From positions 7,810,001 to 7,874,000 of the forward strand of contig NC_088321.1 in NCBI RefSeq assembly GCF_910592395.1: 64,000 nt of DNA. The letters run 5' to 3'. The translations under genes and the position numbers were made by a program. This DNA is from Lineus longissimus. Taxonomy: Eukaryota; Nemertea; Pilidiophora; Heteronemertea; Lineidae. Shown piece after piece: positions 22,541 to 33,267 of the stretch. How positions within the stretch are numbered: the first letter of the stretch is position 1; the number at the start of each line of letters is the position of its first letter. A model generated the notes under the pieces. The model saw nothing but the letters and a program-made list of their open reading frames with translations, was not told the origin of the DNA and searched no databases.

Positions 22541-23186
22541 GGCTAGAAACAGAGCTGAGGTACAAAGCATTGATAGAATGATAAATATAATTCAATATAA
22601 AAATATACTCCGAACATGCAGTATACATATATATAAATGTATCGGGTAACAAGTGCTTAAAAATTAATTTATGGTATTGATGTGACAGGCTGACAATGTT
22701 AGAATAGGCAGTTGTGTTAGTACATTTTCATTAGCCGAATGAAGCCGCATGCAATCGATCGGTTTGCCATGAACTCGATCAATAGATAAGTTCTGGAGTA
22801 GTGCTCATGGTAAACTTGTGCAGGCACATACCATTCTATCTTACGAGATGACTCAAAATCAGTGTACATTATGACAAAACACATGTAAGGTTTAAGCCAA
22901 ACGGCGTTTGCAACAATATTGATACGATAAACCTCACCCATGTAAGTCGAAACAAGCTCTTAATGGGAAATGAACCATTTTCTAATCTTAAAAACCAAGA
23001 AACAAGTTAATAACAAACTAAACAAATTAAACAAATGTCAAAATAACAAACTAGTTATAAACCCCATTAAATAAAAGTTGAATTATTAAAAAAGAAACAT
23101 TTTAAGTCTTCTGGTAGTCAGGTTCAGATCGGGGTTATTGTCAGTAAAATCTGACTGATTTCAATCAAAACATGTCAACTTTTGTG

Positions 23187-23218
23187 AAATCACCCATTGA
23201 CATTTACAACAGTTTGCC
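23187..23218 (+). other. Duplication junction, left DIRS fragment
   Basis: Unit-1 end sequence (...CATGTCAACTTT) changes here to TGTGAAATCACCCATTGACA, which equals the last 12-13 bases of the Harbinger-like TIR plus the following DIRS RNase H bases (7118-7147). About 30 bases later it jumps to DIRS position about 8505. The first join has a 2-4 base overlap (TTG/TG). The intact counterpart continues TTTTGACCACAAAC at 46713. Confidence 0.85.
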
Positions 23219-23478
23219 CAGTAGCAAAATGCACAATAGCAAGATGGCTACAGTTCATCATGACAAAAGCGGGCATTGACAGGGACAAATACAAAGCCCA
23301 TTCGACAAGGGCGGCGACCACGACCAAAGCCAAAATTCAAGGCTTGTCAGTGGAGCAAATTATGAAGAAAGCGGACTGGTCAAGGGCAAGCACATTTGGT
23401 AGATTTTATGACAAAGAGATTCGATCGCAGGCCCAAAATAAATGCCAGTTCCAAGATAAAGTATTGGAATGGATGTAG
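23219..23478 (+). pseudogene. DIRS tyrosine recombinase C-terminal fragment, unit 2
   Basis: About 85 codons equivalent to 8505-8653 joined to 8879-8996, without the MITE. It contains 'AHSTRAATTTKAK' (His-x-x-Arg) and 'RASTFGRFYDKE' (nucleophilic Tyr), ending 'DKVLEWM' and TAG. Everything upstream, including the first catalytic Arg, is deleted, so it cannot be active. It documents the uninterrupted reading frame across the MITE site. Confidence 0.88.
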
Positions 23479-24392
23479 GTTAGCTTTGAACATTCAATTA
23501 TTACATCTATTTACGGTTTATGAAACTAAATTTAAAATTTTATAAGTGTGCGAAGCACACGAAATGAAATTATAATTTAATGAGTAAACCTAAATAGATG
23601 TAATAATCCCACCCTCCCTACCCATATTGAGATTGAAACATCCTTTCTCACTTTATCTTTACATATAGATCTGGATAACACATCTGAGACAACAACCACG
23701 GGAGAAGGACAATGTGAATTCGGCAAGGACTGGTTATGACACTTGCGGAAAAATCAGACGTTTATTTTAAGAGACAACGGTCTCACATGAAGTCAGGTTG
23801 GACTAAGTTCAGTTATTAAGGCGATTCATTAGCCGAAGAAGAGACGAGCAGTCTGGTGAAGTTCAGTTCAGTTGATTTATTTGGACATGAGGCGATTAGC
23901 CGAAGGAGGACAGCAGTCCTGTAGAAATTTTAAGTTAAATTTAGTTATTGACACGCAGGAACGGCAGCTACCTTAATAGCCAGTGGGCTGGTTATATTAT
24001 GTTATTTATTTCATTTGTTGAACTTTGAAAAAAAAGATTGGTTATCAGTTTGTACTTCTATAACCTGTATATATGTTAATACTAGCAACTCATAAGGAGT
24101 GGATGGGGCGGTTATGAGAACCTAGTACGTTTTTTGAGTAAACTTGTTGGTCCCAATCATGATTGAAGACATGATTGAGTCTATTAGCTAGGTTTGAAAT
24201 TGCAGCGGATTCCAAATGACGATGGCGTCAGATGAAAATGCAGATTCGTTTTCGGTTGAGACCGGAACGAAGTTTCCGCTGACCTATTGAATTCTGGAGC
24301 GAAATTCAATTATTACATCTATTTAGGTTTACTCATTAAATCATAATTTCATTTCGTGTGCTACGCACACTTATAAAATTTTAAATTGTGAA
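23479..24392. repeat. DIRS 3' terminal region, unit 2
   Basis: Same organisation as 8997-9905: palindromic block at 23503-23612 and inverted copy at 24308-24385. A few percent substitutions and small indels separate the two. Confidence 0.65.
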
Positions 24393-24604
24393 TGGTCGCT
24401 GGTGGTTAACCATTGGTATCGAATCAAATCAGAGGCGATTCCATAAATGGGGCATTGGTCCAATCGATTATTGATAAGCAGATCGCTCGATATGTATTCT
24501 TGTCCTTAGAGGTCCTACATGTATAGGTAGGCCCGATGTCTGTCAGATATCTCTGCTGTCGTATGTATAAAGCATAGTTTTATGCAAATCTCATTATCAA
24601 GTTG

Positions 24605-24785
24605 TGGCTTAACATGGGTATGCCATTCATTACCCATGACTTTTCGAAACGTCCTACACAGGCAAAGGCTATATAAAACATCATTCAAAGGCCATGGCTA
24701 TACTGGAACCACAGTCAGAACTCATGTCTATGTGGAAACCTCATCATACGTCAGAAATTAACAGGCTATGGTGGTGCACCTTTCT
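24605..24785. repeat. Minisatellite, about 36-bp unit, D2 copy of first array
   Basis: Equivalent of 10110-10335 with about ten substitutions in 150 bases, notably more divergent than the surrounding segment. Confidence 0.55.
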
Positions 24786-25623
24786 CAATTTCAGGGAAGC
24801 ATGTTTTACTGAATCTACTACGTCTCATAACTAACATTGGGTCTCGAAGGATTGTATACTATATACATGTACTGTCCGAGATTTTGTGAGTTGACAGCCA
24901 TTTTTAATAGTGCCACTTGTTTCCAATGCTCCGAGCTCCCATTGCAATATATTCAAGGTGTTTTGCTTTATCAAGGGCAAATAACCATGACCAAGTGCAA
25001 AACCCCTCTCGAGGCTATCAATAGTGGTGGTATCGTCACAAAATTTATAGATGTACTTTGTGCCCCTAATTAAACCTTTGAGAAAGCAAACATTTTCATT
25101 CATTGGTATACACACAACTTTATTGTTCACAGACACTAAAGGGGAATTTCAGGTCTAAAATTGCCCAGCTGCAGCTGATATTCCCAAAATATCTCAGCAA
25201 TCAGCTTACCGAAGGCAATGAGCAGATTCATTCTTCTATGCTTAACAAAAAATTTAAAAGAAATGAGCGCACAGAAGACAAACGTGTACTTTTACCATGT
25301 ACAACCATGTACAGGCTCAAGTGTGATTTGAGAAATATTCAGCAAGACTAGTATAATCCAAAATTACTCAATGTGGTCTTATTGATGATTTGGAAATAAA
25401 AGAGTTATGGATATGATCGATTTTCTGCTCAAAGGAATGGGTGAAATATATATTTGCCAGTCGGCTTGAAAACCGTAAAGCTTTAAGGGTCATACGAGAA
25501 ATGTGACAAGATATAGACACAATGATTGCTGGTTGTTTCTTAGCACTCCCTAAAGGGCTTTTCATGGATTTTGAGCCCTCATACAAACCGTATCATAGTA
25601 AACATGGTAAAGGAGCCGTGTGA

Positions 25624-25956
25624 GTGTTTGGGTCATGGGCCGGGGGCCGGGGGCGGGGGGGGGGGGGGGATCTCGTAGTGACAACTCTTAAAGTTGCAAT
25701 TCGTCCATTTTACAAACAACTGGTTCTGGGGTTGAATTTACAGCAGCCATTTGCCTGTGTTGTTGGTCCAACTACAGCCACTGTTTATTCCCACGGAAGA
25801 TCGTTGGGAATAGCAGTACAAGGGTTAGGTCTAGTGAGAGGCATCCAAACACCTATTCCCATGATTATAACTGAGGCCAGGAGATGTATTATCGCTACAC
25901 GAACACTTATTCAAAATGGGAATGCTTTTCTAAATGCGGTTGCTGTGAAGAGATAA
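25624..25956 (+). CDS. ORF of unknown function, D2 copy
   Basis: Partner of 11103-11420; 110 codons. The G-run near the start is longer here (over 10 G), yet the downstream frame is the same. In the region corresponding to 11150-11180 roughly one base in five differs, while codons remain open and many replacements are conservative. C-terminal part: 'RSLGIAVQGLGLVRGIQTP' ... 'NAVAVKR'. The competing Cys-rich frame is broken here by TGA at 25872 and TAA near 25959. No homologue recognised. Confidence 0.3.
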   Translation: MFGSWAGGRGRGGGGDLVVTTLKVAIRPFYKQLVLGLNLQQPFACVVGPTTATVYSHGRSLGIAVQGLGLVRGIQTPIPMIITEARRCIIATRTLIQNGNAFLNAVAVKR

Positions 25957-25991
25957 TTTAAAAGAGGCACAAAGTAGCTTGCTACAGTTAA

Positions 25992-26326
25992 AGGGAACTG
26001 GAACCGCCGAGCGATTTATTCAACTTTTCGACTTTCACCGCCCGAGAAAGTCAAACTTCCAACTTCCTATTCGAGTTCAGATGTGTAGCTCCGCCCCCAG
26101 TGCCCGAGCATGCGCAGTTCAATTCGTTATTATTGAGAATCATGTGAGAATCACGTGAGTCATGCGATCTTGCATTCATGAGTTTTCGTAGTAAATTCCA
26201 TAGTAGTGACGTCACTCAATGATTGACAGCTAGGTGCCATGTTCCATTCATGCCTCGTTCTGATCACCCGATACGCGGGAAATGAAAACGAGGTCATACG
26301 AACTGGCTTGGCGGTTTCAGTTCCCT
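25992..26326. mobile_element. 335-bp TTAA-target MITE
   Basis: Ends AGGGAACTGGAACCGCC and, inverted, AGGGAACTGAAACCGCC, with TTAA at 25988-25991 and 26327-26330. Unit 1 shows the empty site, a single TTAA at 11452-11455. No ORF. piggyBac or Kolobok-like by target site. Confidence 0.92.
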
Positions 26327-27264
26327 TTAACAGAGGAAAATTTGTATATTTTACAACAATTAGACTCGGCGGTGGGAGAACGCCAGATTTCTGATTTTAA
26401 GAACCTTTCTTGTAACGTTATTTGGCGTTATTTGTCAAAACAAATTTAAAATGCATATGACTTGACCTAAGCAATGCCTAGTGGCCCATTGGAAGTACAC
26501 AAATACACTAAATGATAAATGTTTACTGGACGAGTACAGAATGATGATAATGATAACAAAATAAACAAGAATGTTAAAGATCGTCATAAAATTCGATAAA
26601 GATCTTCTTAAAATCTCGCCAAAGATCCTCATAAAATCACCGCGAGTAGATTCAATTTGGAGCTTCGTTGGGGGCTAAAGTATAGTATGCCAGCAAACTG
26701 TGGAGCACTGGGACGCTGACTGAGAACTGCCGACTTTTCCGAATGTTCGTCATTCAGATAATCCAACCTGCAATTGAAATTGCCAGTTCTCTTGCAGCGA
26801 CCATATTGATCGCTGAACTTCTGATGGATTAAGTACTGCCTATGTGTCATCAAGGATGCGATACAGGATATATTTGGAAACATGTGGAATTTGGAGGCCA
26901 GTAATTGAATCGAGTTCAGGCTTTTTAGTCTAAATATATTTTACACCGATCTTTGGACGCTCTCTCTCGATGTTCACCCAACGGTGTCTGCATATAATGC
27001 CTCGCTTTCGATTCGTGCATGGGGGAAATGGGAAGATCCAAATGCACATCACGAACATTCATGTGACCTAGGCCCCGGCCTTACTCGCGAATATACAGTA
27101 TATTAGACCTGTCAATGACAAATAGCACCCATGTCTCCTTCTCTGCATGATAAGTGGTTATTTATGCATGAATGGGCAATTCCCTGCCCTTGGCCACTCA
27201 CTAATCTGGTGCTATCGTTCAGTTGTTATGAAATGGTGCTTCTAGATAATCTCTAGGCCGCATG

Positions 27265-27622
27265 GTCTCATGGAAAAGTCATTAACAGGCTGTCATGGCA
27301 TTATATATGTAAGCCTCATTCGATCCCATTTCTTTATAACGGAAACTATACTCACATGCCATAGCTTTTTGGGAACAACATTCACGGGCGACGGTTTTAT
27401 ACAAATCACATTCACTAGCAATTGTTTTATAGAAACTTCATTTCGCAGGCCATGGTCATGGCTGTATTGAAACTATTCACAGACCATGGCTCTATGGAAA
27501 CCTCATTTATAGGCCTTGGTTAAATGATAACCTTTATACAAACCAATGCTTTCTGGAAGCCTCATTTACAGACCATGGTTTCATGGAAATCGCACCATTT
27601 ACATGTACAGGCCATGGCTTGA
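27265..27622. repeat. Minisatellite, about 36-bp unit, D2 copy of second array
   Basis: Equivalent of 12390-12745 with few changes; cores such as CAGACCATGGTTTCATGG. Confidence 0.6.
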
Positions 27623-28078
27623 AAACTTCAAAATCAATGGCAATATGGGAACCACTATAATAACGCGATCGGACACCTTCGGCAATAACTGGATAAATTT
27701 AGGCTTTGGCAGTTTAAACCTGGGGGACCTTGGAGTTTCCGTGATTTTGCGCTCGATGACCTTTGACCAGTTATGTCCCAGACCTTTGACAGTGCTTATT
27801 TGGGGCAAACCTGGTTATCTCCCAATATGGTGATGCAGGCCATAGATCTGGTAGGAAATGTTCATTAATGCACTCATTCCATTTTAGACCCCAGTATTGT
27901 GACCTTTTCAAAATATTGATGCCTCGATCGGTGGCAAGTCCGGGTGCAACCTACACGTCACACGTATATCAAGCTTATTGGCGATAAGGCCATCGACCTT
28001 GGAGAATAAGTGGAACACACAGCCGGCAAACAAACAGAAAGAAAAATGGCCAAAAAAACATTTAGTATGGATAGTGTA

Positions 28079-28182
28079 CCCCCCCCCCCTCCCGTACGAT
28101 GGTCCTCTGGGTACTCTCTTCTCCTCCCACCCACCCCCCCCCCCCCCCCCACCCCACCCACCCACCCACGCCCTCCTCCCAG
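28079..28182. repeat. C-rich low-complexity tract
   Basis: C-runs and CCCACCC motifs. Similarity to D1 ends here. The Pro- or Gly-rich ORFs on both strands (27908-28243) are artefacts of this composition. Confidence 0.8.
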
Positions 28183-28431
28183 CCCCTTCAATTACCTTTG
28201 GCCAATCGGTAGGACATTAAACTGTCAATCTAATGATCGGTGACTATGCAACTTCAATATTCGTATATGTTCTTTGAACCATTAGCGTCGATTCATATTG
28301 CAAAACACTTTCGACACTAACTACCGGCACATTACTAAAACCCGGAATTCCGCGGATTTCCCCGGATTTACGCACATTACGGAACCAAGCTCTTTTCCGA
28401 AATTCCTGGGACATTATTGCTCACACGCGGT

Positions 28432-28900
28432 AGGGCTGTATTCGTTGTCACAGGCGATTGAGAGATTGCGCAGAGGCGAGTGAGAAATACATGCTGCGCG
28501 ACAGGGCTGTATTCGTTGTCACAGGCGATTGAGAGATTGCACAGAGGCGAGTGAGAAATACATGCTGCGCGGCAGGGCTGTATTCGTTGTCACAGGCGAT
28601 TGAGAGATTGCACACATGCGAGTTGGAAATACATGCTGCGCAGCAGGGCTGTATTCATTGTTACAGGCGATTGAGAGATTGCACACATGCGAGTTGGAAA
28701 TACATGCTGCGCGGCAGGGCTGTATTCGTTGTCACAGGCGATTGAGAGATTGCACAGAGGCGAGTGAGAAATACATGCTGCGCGGCAGGGCTGTATTCGT
28801 TGTCACAGGCGATTGAAAGATTGCACACATGCGAGTTGGAAATACATGCTGCGCGGTAGGGCTGTATTCGATGTCGTAGGCGAGTGAGAGACCTCTCCTC
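28432..28900. repeat. 71-bp tandem repeat, seven units
   Basis: The word AGGGCTGTATTCGTTGTCAC starts at 28432, 28503, 28574, 28645, 28716, 28787 and 28858, a strict 71-base period. Units alternate between CAGAGGCGAGTGAGAAATAC and CACATGCGAGTTGGAAATAC variants. 71 is not a multiple of three, so the ORFs across it are accidental. Confidence 0.95.
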
Positions 28901-29194
28901 ATGATCCTCGCATCATGAATGATAGTACACCTGTACAGTGTGTACATCAGGCCTACGGTACGTATAGTGTGTGGTGTGTACCTCGGTGTCTACTGTACTA
29001 GTGGTTGTTGCTGCACTACACTATGTTGTTGTAATGCCACTAATAGAACCTGGGGGCCTTGGACGGCCAGTGAAGTCTCTTCCATGTAGATAAACACAGG
29101 TGGGGACAGCTAGGAAGGTCGGAGCTGAGAAATGAATGCTACGCGCCACACTCAAGTCGCATTTCGGTCTCATGGCATTTTTGGCGGCTTTTAA

Positions 29195-30159
29195 CTCTTT
29201 GAGATCGCATCACTTTTTTTCTGTCGCAATACCAGGAACGTGCGACTTTTCTTGAAAAACACCATTTTCAAAAAAAAACAATCATCAAAGTTACTTGCAA
29301 TTTATATCCCCTGAAAGGTCTTTCTGAGTCCTTTTCTTTGCTTCATAGCATTCCAATTTAGGCAAAACACCTGAGTTTTCACCCCTCACCGAATTCCGAA
29401 ATAATTGGCAGAACTAGACATTCCACTAGCCACAAAAAGTCATAAAAACAACACAGAAAATTAGAACTCCCTAGCAACTAACTGCATAATAAATCATTGT
29501 CTAAGGCATCCCAAACTTCATGGGCTTTAAATCTCAATAGCATTCCGCGAAGTTAATATTTATAGCTCACAAGGTCATTTGCATAAGATATTGATGACGT
29601 TTTAGTCACGTGACAGTCGGACATCGACACTTATTTCTACGCATTTGAGCTTATTTCAAAGTCAATTATCTTTGACCGTGCATTGTTTTTAGCATGAATG
29701 ATACCATAGTGTCAGAGAGAGAAATATTCAGAACAATTATGTAGTATTTCCAACACTCGGACATTGCCAGATTGAATCTAACTGCCCTAGTTAGAAAGCC
29801 TGAATCCATTACGAAACCGCATGTTTGTCTGACATTGCCTGTAATTCAGCGATGGGGAAATAGAGGGCAGCAGCTGCAGTGACCTCATCATCGCGGAATG
29901 CTATTGACCTGACAGTTTGACAGAAAATCGTCTTCTAGCTATTACCACCATATACACCAACCATCACCCGACCATAGCAACAAAAAAAAGCTGTTAGTAA
30001 CCTAGAATGATTGTAGATGTATCTCGGATCGATTCCAGACAGTGCTGAGCACAGCTAAATCGTGTGTAAAAAGTAGTGTATACAAACAGCATGGGTCGTT
30101 CAACGTTACTGGTGCCTGATTTACCCAAACGACTTATGCCGTTCAACGGTCTCAAAGAG
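29195..30159. mobile_element. 965-bp TTAA-target element nested in the TIR element
   Basis: TTAA at 29191-29194 and 30160-30163 flanks ends CTCTTTGAGATCG and, inverted, CTCTTTGAGACCG. No transposase is seen inside. An AAATG simple repeat follows the right end. Confidence 0.72.
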
Positions 30160-30598
30160 TTAATATAAAATGAAATGAAATGAAATGCGCGAAGTATGTA
30201 TTTAGAACTGCATAGGCTTCCAGTACAGGTTCTTGGCTTCCCATACAGGCCGTCTGCAGTCACAATCCGTGATCCATTCCGTAATCCGCGGAATTCCGGG
30301 TTTTAGTAATGCCGACTAATTACACATACCTCCTAATACTCCTCATACTAGAAATCATATCATTGTCTAAGACATTCTTGGTGCAGACTTAGTTTAGTTT
30401 AGCTTATTCGTGGCTACATGTATACAGCAATAAAATAATCGATACAGTGAATAAAATGCACTTGTAAAAAGCATACATTGGTAAAAATGCATGCACCAAC
30501 GGTAACCATGCAGGTCATAATGACCTTTTCAATGACACCAAGAAAGAGGGGCGACAGAACGGATATTCCTAATGATGACGACCTGTGCATCAGCAAGG

Positions 30599-32292
30599 GG
30601 GCATGGCGATTTAGCGGATCCTGCGGATTCTGCGGATTCTGCGGAATCTGGTCTGCAGCGGATTGGTATCCGGTCGTTTCGCTTCCTGACGTTTTCGCCC
30701 CCAGCATTTTCGCCCCCAAACTTAGCCTCATACCATTAGGCCCTACGTGGTGGCACTGAAGGTGGCCGCTGCCGTGATGTAATGTAATCAAGCTAAATCA
30801 AGAGAGTGTCTGAGAGTCACTCTACCCAAAAATTAGTCATTTCGCCTCCTGGGACTTCGTGTGGTTTAAGGATCGTTGCCAGGATCTCGGGCTTGTCACC
30901 TGTCATCGCATGATCTTGCTGGCTGTTTGGTCATCAAGAGTGGGATGATTGACTCGGGTGGACGTTTTAGAAAAATCTTTTGTTTATTATCATGAGAGTG
31001 GGAAATTCTCTGTTTAAACTGATTTGTCATCTGGGAGTCCTGGACATCATCAGTCATCATGTGACTTGAATATCTTAATGATGGATCATCAAGGCAATCG
31101 TATGTTGCTCGTGCACAATTTTGCGATGTTGTAAAATAAAGAGAGACGTGTCAACCAGACCAGTGTAGAAGTTTAAAATGTCCCCTGGAAAAAGTGTCCG
31201 TCCCTATTGTATTCTGCACGATATTAACAAATTAACGAATGAGCGAAAATGACGTGTGTTTTTCGGGTGCGTAACGACTTACACGATTACGGGCCAACCG
31301 GCCTATTACCAACTCGGTCTGGGTTATAGATCATGGTCAATGGTCTCATTAGGGAGGGGTTTTTTTATTCATGCGCGCCCCCCCCCCCCCTCACCGTAGT
31401 TCCTAAAATCATTGATTTCTCGGTCCTTACAGTCTGTCAGTGTTGATTCAGCAGTTGTTTTGGCAAAGACATGTTTTTTTGGAGTTTCTGAAACATAGAG
31501 CGCTACTCAATAGGCGGCTAACAAGAAACTACGCATTTATACTGTTGTTGCCGACGTATGTGTACACTGAACTTGGGATGTGCGTCGGCCCCATGTTGAA
31601 ATGCCGTCCAGTGACAGTTGGTGCGTTTTTCGCTGATTTATGCAAAATTCAACATATCTAAAAAGTTCAATGGTTGACCCTCGATTTTTTTTTGATTTTT
31701 GTGTAGCGTAAGCAACTGTCTTTCATGGGAGAATGGTCACTGTAAGAATTATTCAGGAAGAAATGTATAATATTTGGGGTTTTTCGTGATTGTCCGGCCC
31801 AATTGGCAATATTGCCATTTGGGATAGTGAACAGAGCTAGGAGCAAATGTGACGCTTATGATTTATTTAAAGAAATAAAATGTCCGATTTAACATCCTGC
31901 AGAATCAGGGGAATCGGGCGTTTCCAGTGATATATGACACAAATGGGTTGTCCTCATGCATTCACTTTGGAAACGCATTTTAAAATAGATGTTACGTCCT
32001 GTTAATGGGGCACGTCATCATCGCGTACATTTGGGAAAAACTCCCTAACGAGACCAATGTGGAAATCGTCCGATAATAGAATGCAGACATTTTTTTCATG
32101 CATGTTGGGGTTTTTCCGAAATGCTTGATAATCTTAGCTTTTTAGACAATTTAACAGTTATGGAATATTACAAATATTTATTATAAGGATAATTTATCAT
32201 AATATCGATATTCTCGAGCTGTTTTAATGCTGATTCCGCCCAGATTCCGCAGGTTCCGCAGAATCCGCAGGATCCGCTAAATTGCCATGCCC
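30599..32292. mobile_element. 1.7-kb TIR element with exact 9-bp target duplication
   Basis: Left end GGGCATGGCGATTTAGCGG continuing into TCCTGCGGATTCTGCGG; right end is its complement (CCGCTAAATTGCCATGCCC). TCAGCAAGG is present exactly at 30590-30598 and 32293-32301. Internal GCGGATTCT motifs repeat. No transposase ORF. Includes the dispersed block 31345-31818 that also occurs at 2343-2803. Confidence 0.88.
31345..31818 (+). repeat. Dispersed repeat, copy 2
   Basis: Partner of 2343-2803; same orientation. Differences include a C-run replacing GGCCAACTCCTAA. Lies wholly within the 30599-32292 element. Confidence 0.8.
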
Positions 32293-32301
32293 TCAGCAAG
32301 G

Positions 32302-32603
32302 TGGGTCGGCAATCGAAGGAACGAAAAAAAGTGACGAAAGTAATTTGTCAACCTCGAGACGATACATTCAGTCAACAAAAAAATCAATAGTAGGTCTAAA
32401 AATAAATTTTTCTTACTCCTGAGTTCAAGAGGTAAACAATGCCATAACTTTGGAGTTCAAATAAAATAAGTCGCACCGAACGTGCAACAATCGTGCATGG
32501 AGGTCAACTCGGTACGACAGGGGAAGCAGAGACAGCACTCGCGAACGTTCTACATATTAAGGTATGTCCGGACCTAGAATGTACCGTGTCACTCCCCGCT
32601 GCA
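32302..32603. other. No feature recognised
   Basis: Unique sequence between the preceding TIR element's target duplication and the start of similarity to unit 1 (32604 = 13571). Nothing recognisable. Confidence 0.5.
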
Positions 32604-33267
32604 CTACACGCTCAACGTCTCCCACATGAGTGTCAAATATTTGAGCAGCGAATCCCAGCCTAGGCAACTTGATTTTTTCTGCATTTCTTACTTATCTTCA
32701 ATTATAAATATCAATGACATTGTGGATGTCAACATCTTTATCTTATCTATATATATATATATCATTGTATTATTTCAGAACGCGCTATCTTCCAATACAC
32801 ACACTCATGTATAGGACGAAATACGATCAAATTTTATTGTTTGATTTTGATATGCCATTGACGTTACACCAAATATACATTGTACTTGCGTCTTAAATAC
32901 AATACTGCATCCACTCACCAATAAGATCCCGAGCCCGACAATACCCGATTTGTACCACCGCCTTGATGGGTAGAGTCTAAACAGCCTAACACAATAGTAG
33001 GCCTTTCACAGCCATAAAAGGGGTGGGATCTCTATTCAAGAGTTAACAACGTAATCGTCATGAATAGTCAAGACTCTACAGAGGAGCTTTTCATATTACA
33101 ATTAAAGACCAATAACGCCATCGATCGAGGCGAATGGCACCAGAGTCTACAGGACTGTAACTGAACTGATTTTGAAGTTAAGTGGTGTAAAGGAAAGACG
33201 GCAACCTGGCAGCCATATTGGATATTGTGTCAGGTCATACATCTATAGGAAAGCTCCCCTACACTCG

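Larger units (their letters stand above)
8505..23186 (+). other. Tandem segmental duplication, unit 1
   Basis: Contains the DIRS tail, segment D1 (9.9-13.19 kb), a unique stretch, and the MULE-bearing segment A (13.57-23.19 kb). The same order recurs in unit 2 (23219-46715). Because the sequence flanking both MULE copies is also duplicated, the two MULEs are copies of one insertion. By eye D1/D2 and the left part of A/B differ by several percent, whereas from about 17.29 kb to the end of the unit identity exceeds 99%. Confidence 0.88.
21183..23186. other. Right flank of MULE A; diverged repeat family
   Basis: Nearly identical to 44733-46715. Parts at 22000-22200 and 22470-22950 resemble 53230-54000 and 47880-48290, showing an older dispersed family. 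One short exon-like ORF is listed separately. The match to unit 2 stops at about 23186, where sequence from the DIRS element begins. Confidence 0.6.
28325..30314. mobile_element. 2.0-kb TIR element, 9-bp target duplication (one mismatch)
   Basis: Left end CGGCACATTACTAAAACCCG, right end complementary (CGGGTTTTAGTAATGCCG); the TIR continues through GGAATTCCGCGGATT. Flanks are ACTAACTAC (28316-28324) and ACTAATTAC (30315-30323), a 9-bp duplication with one difference. Contains a 71-bp tandem array and a nested TTAA element, but no transposase. A 9-bp duplication is typical of Mutator-like elements, with Merlin (8-9 bp) as an alternative. Confidence 0.75.

Noticed and set aside
27908-28243. Gly- or Pro-rich ORFs on both strands
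   Set aside because: Produced by C-runs and CCCACCC low-complexity sequence.
28432-28816. Overlapping ORFs reading CCAAGLYSLSQAIERL-type repeats
   Set aside because: They are translations of the 71-bp tandem array. The period is not a multiple of three, and no start or domain supports coding.
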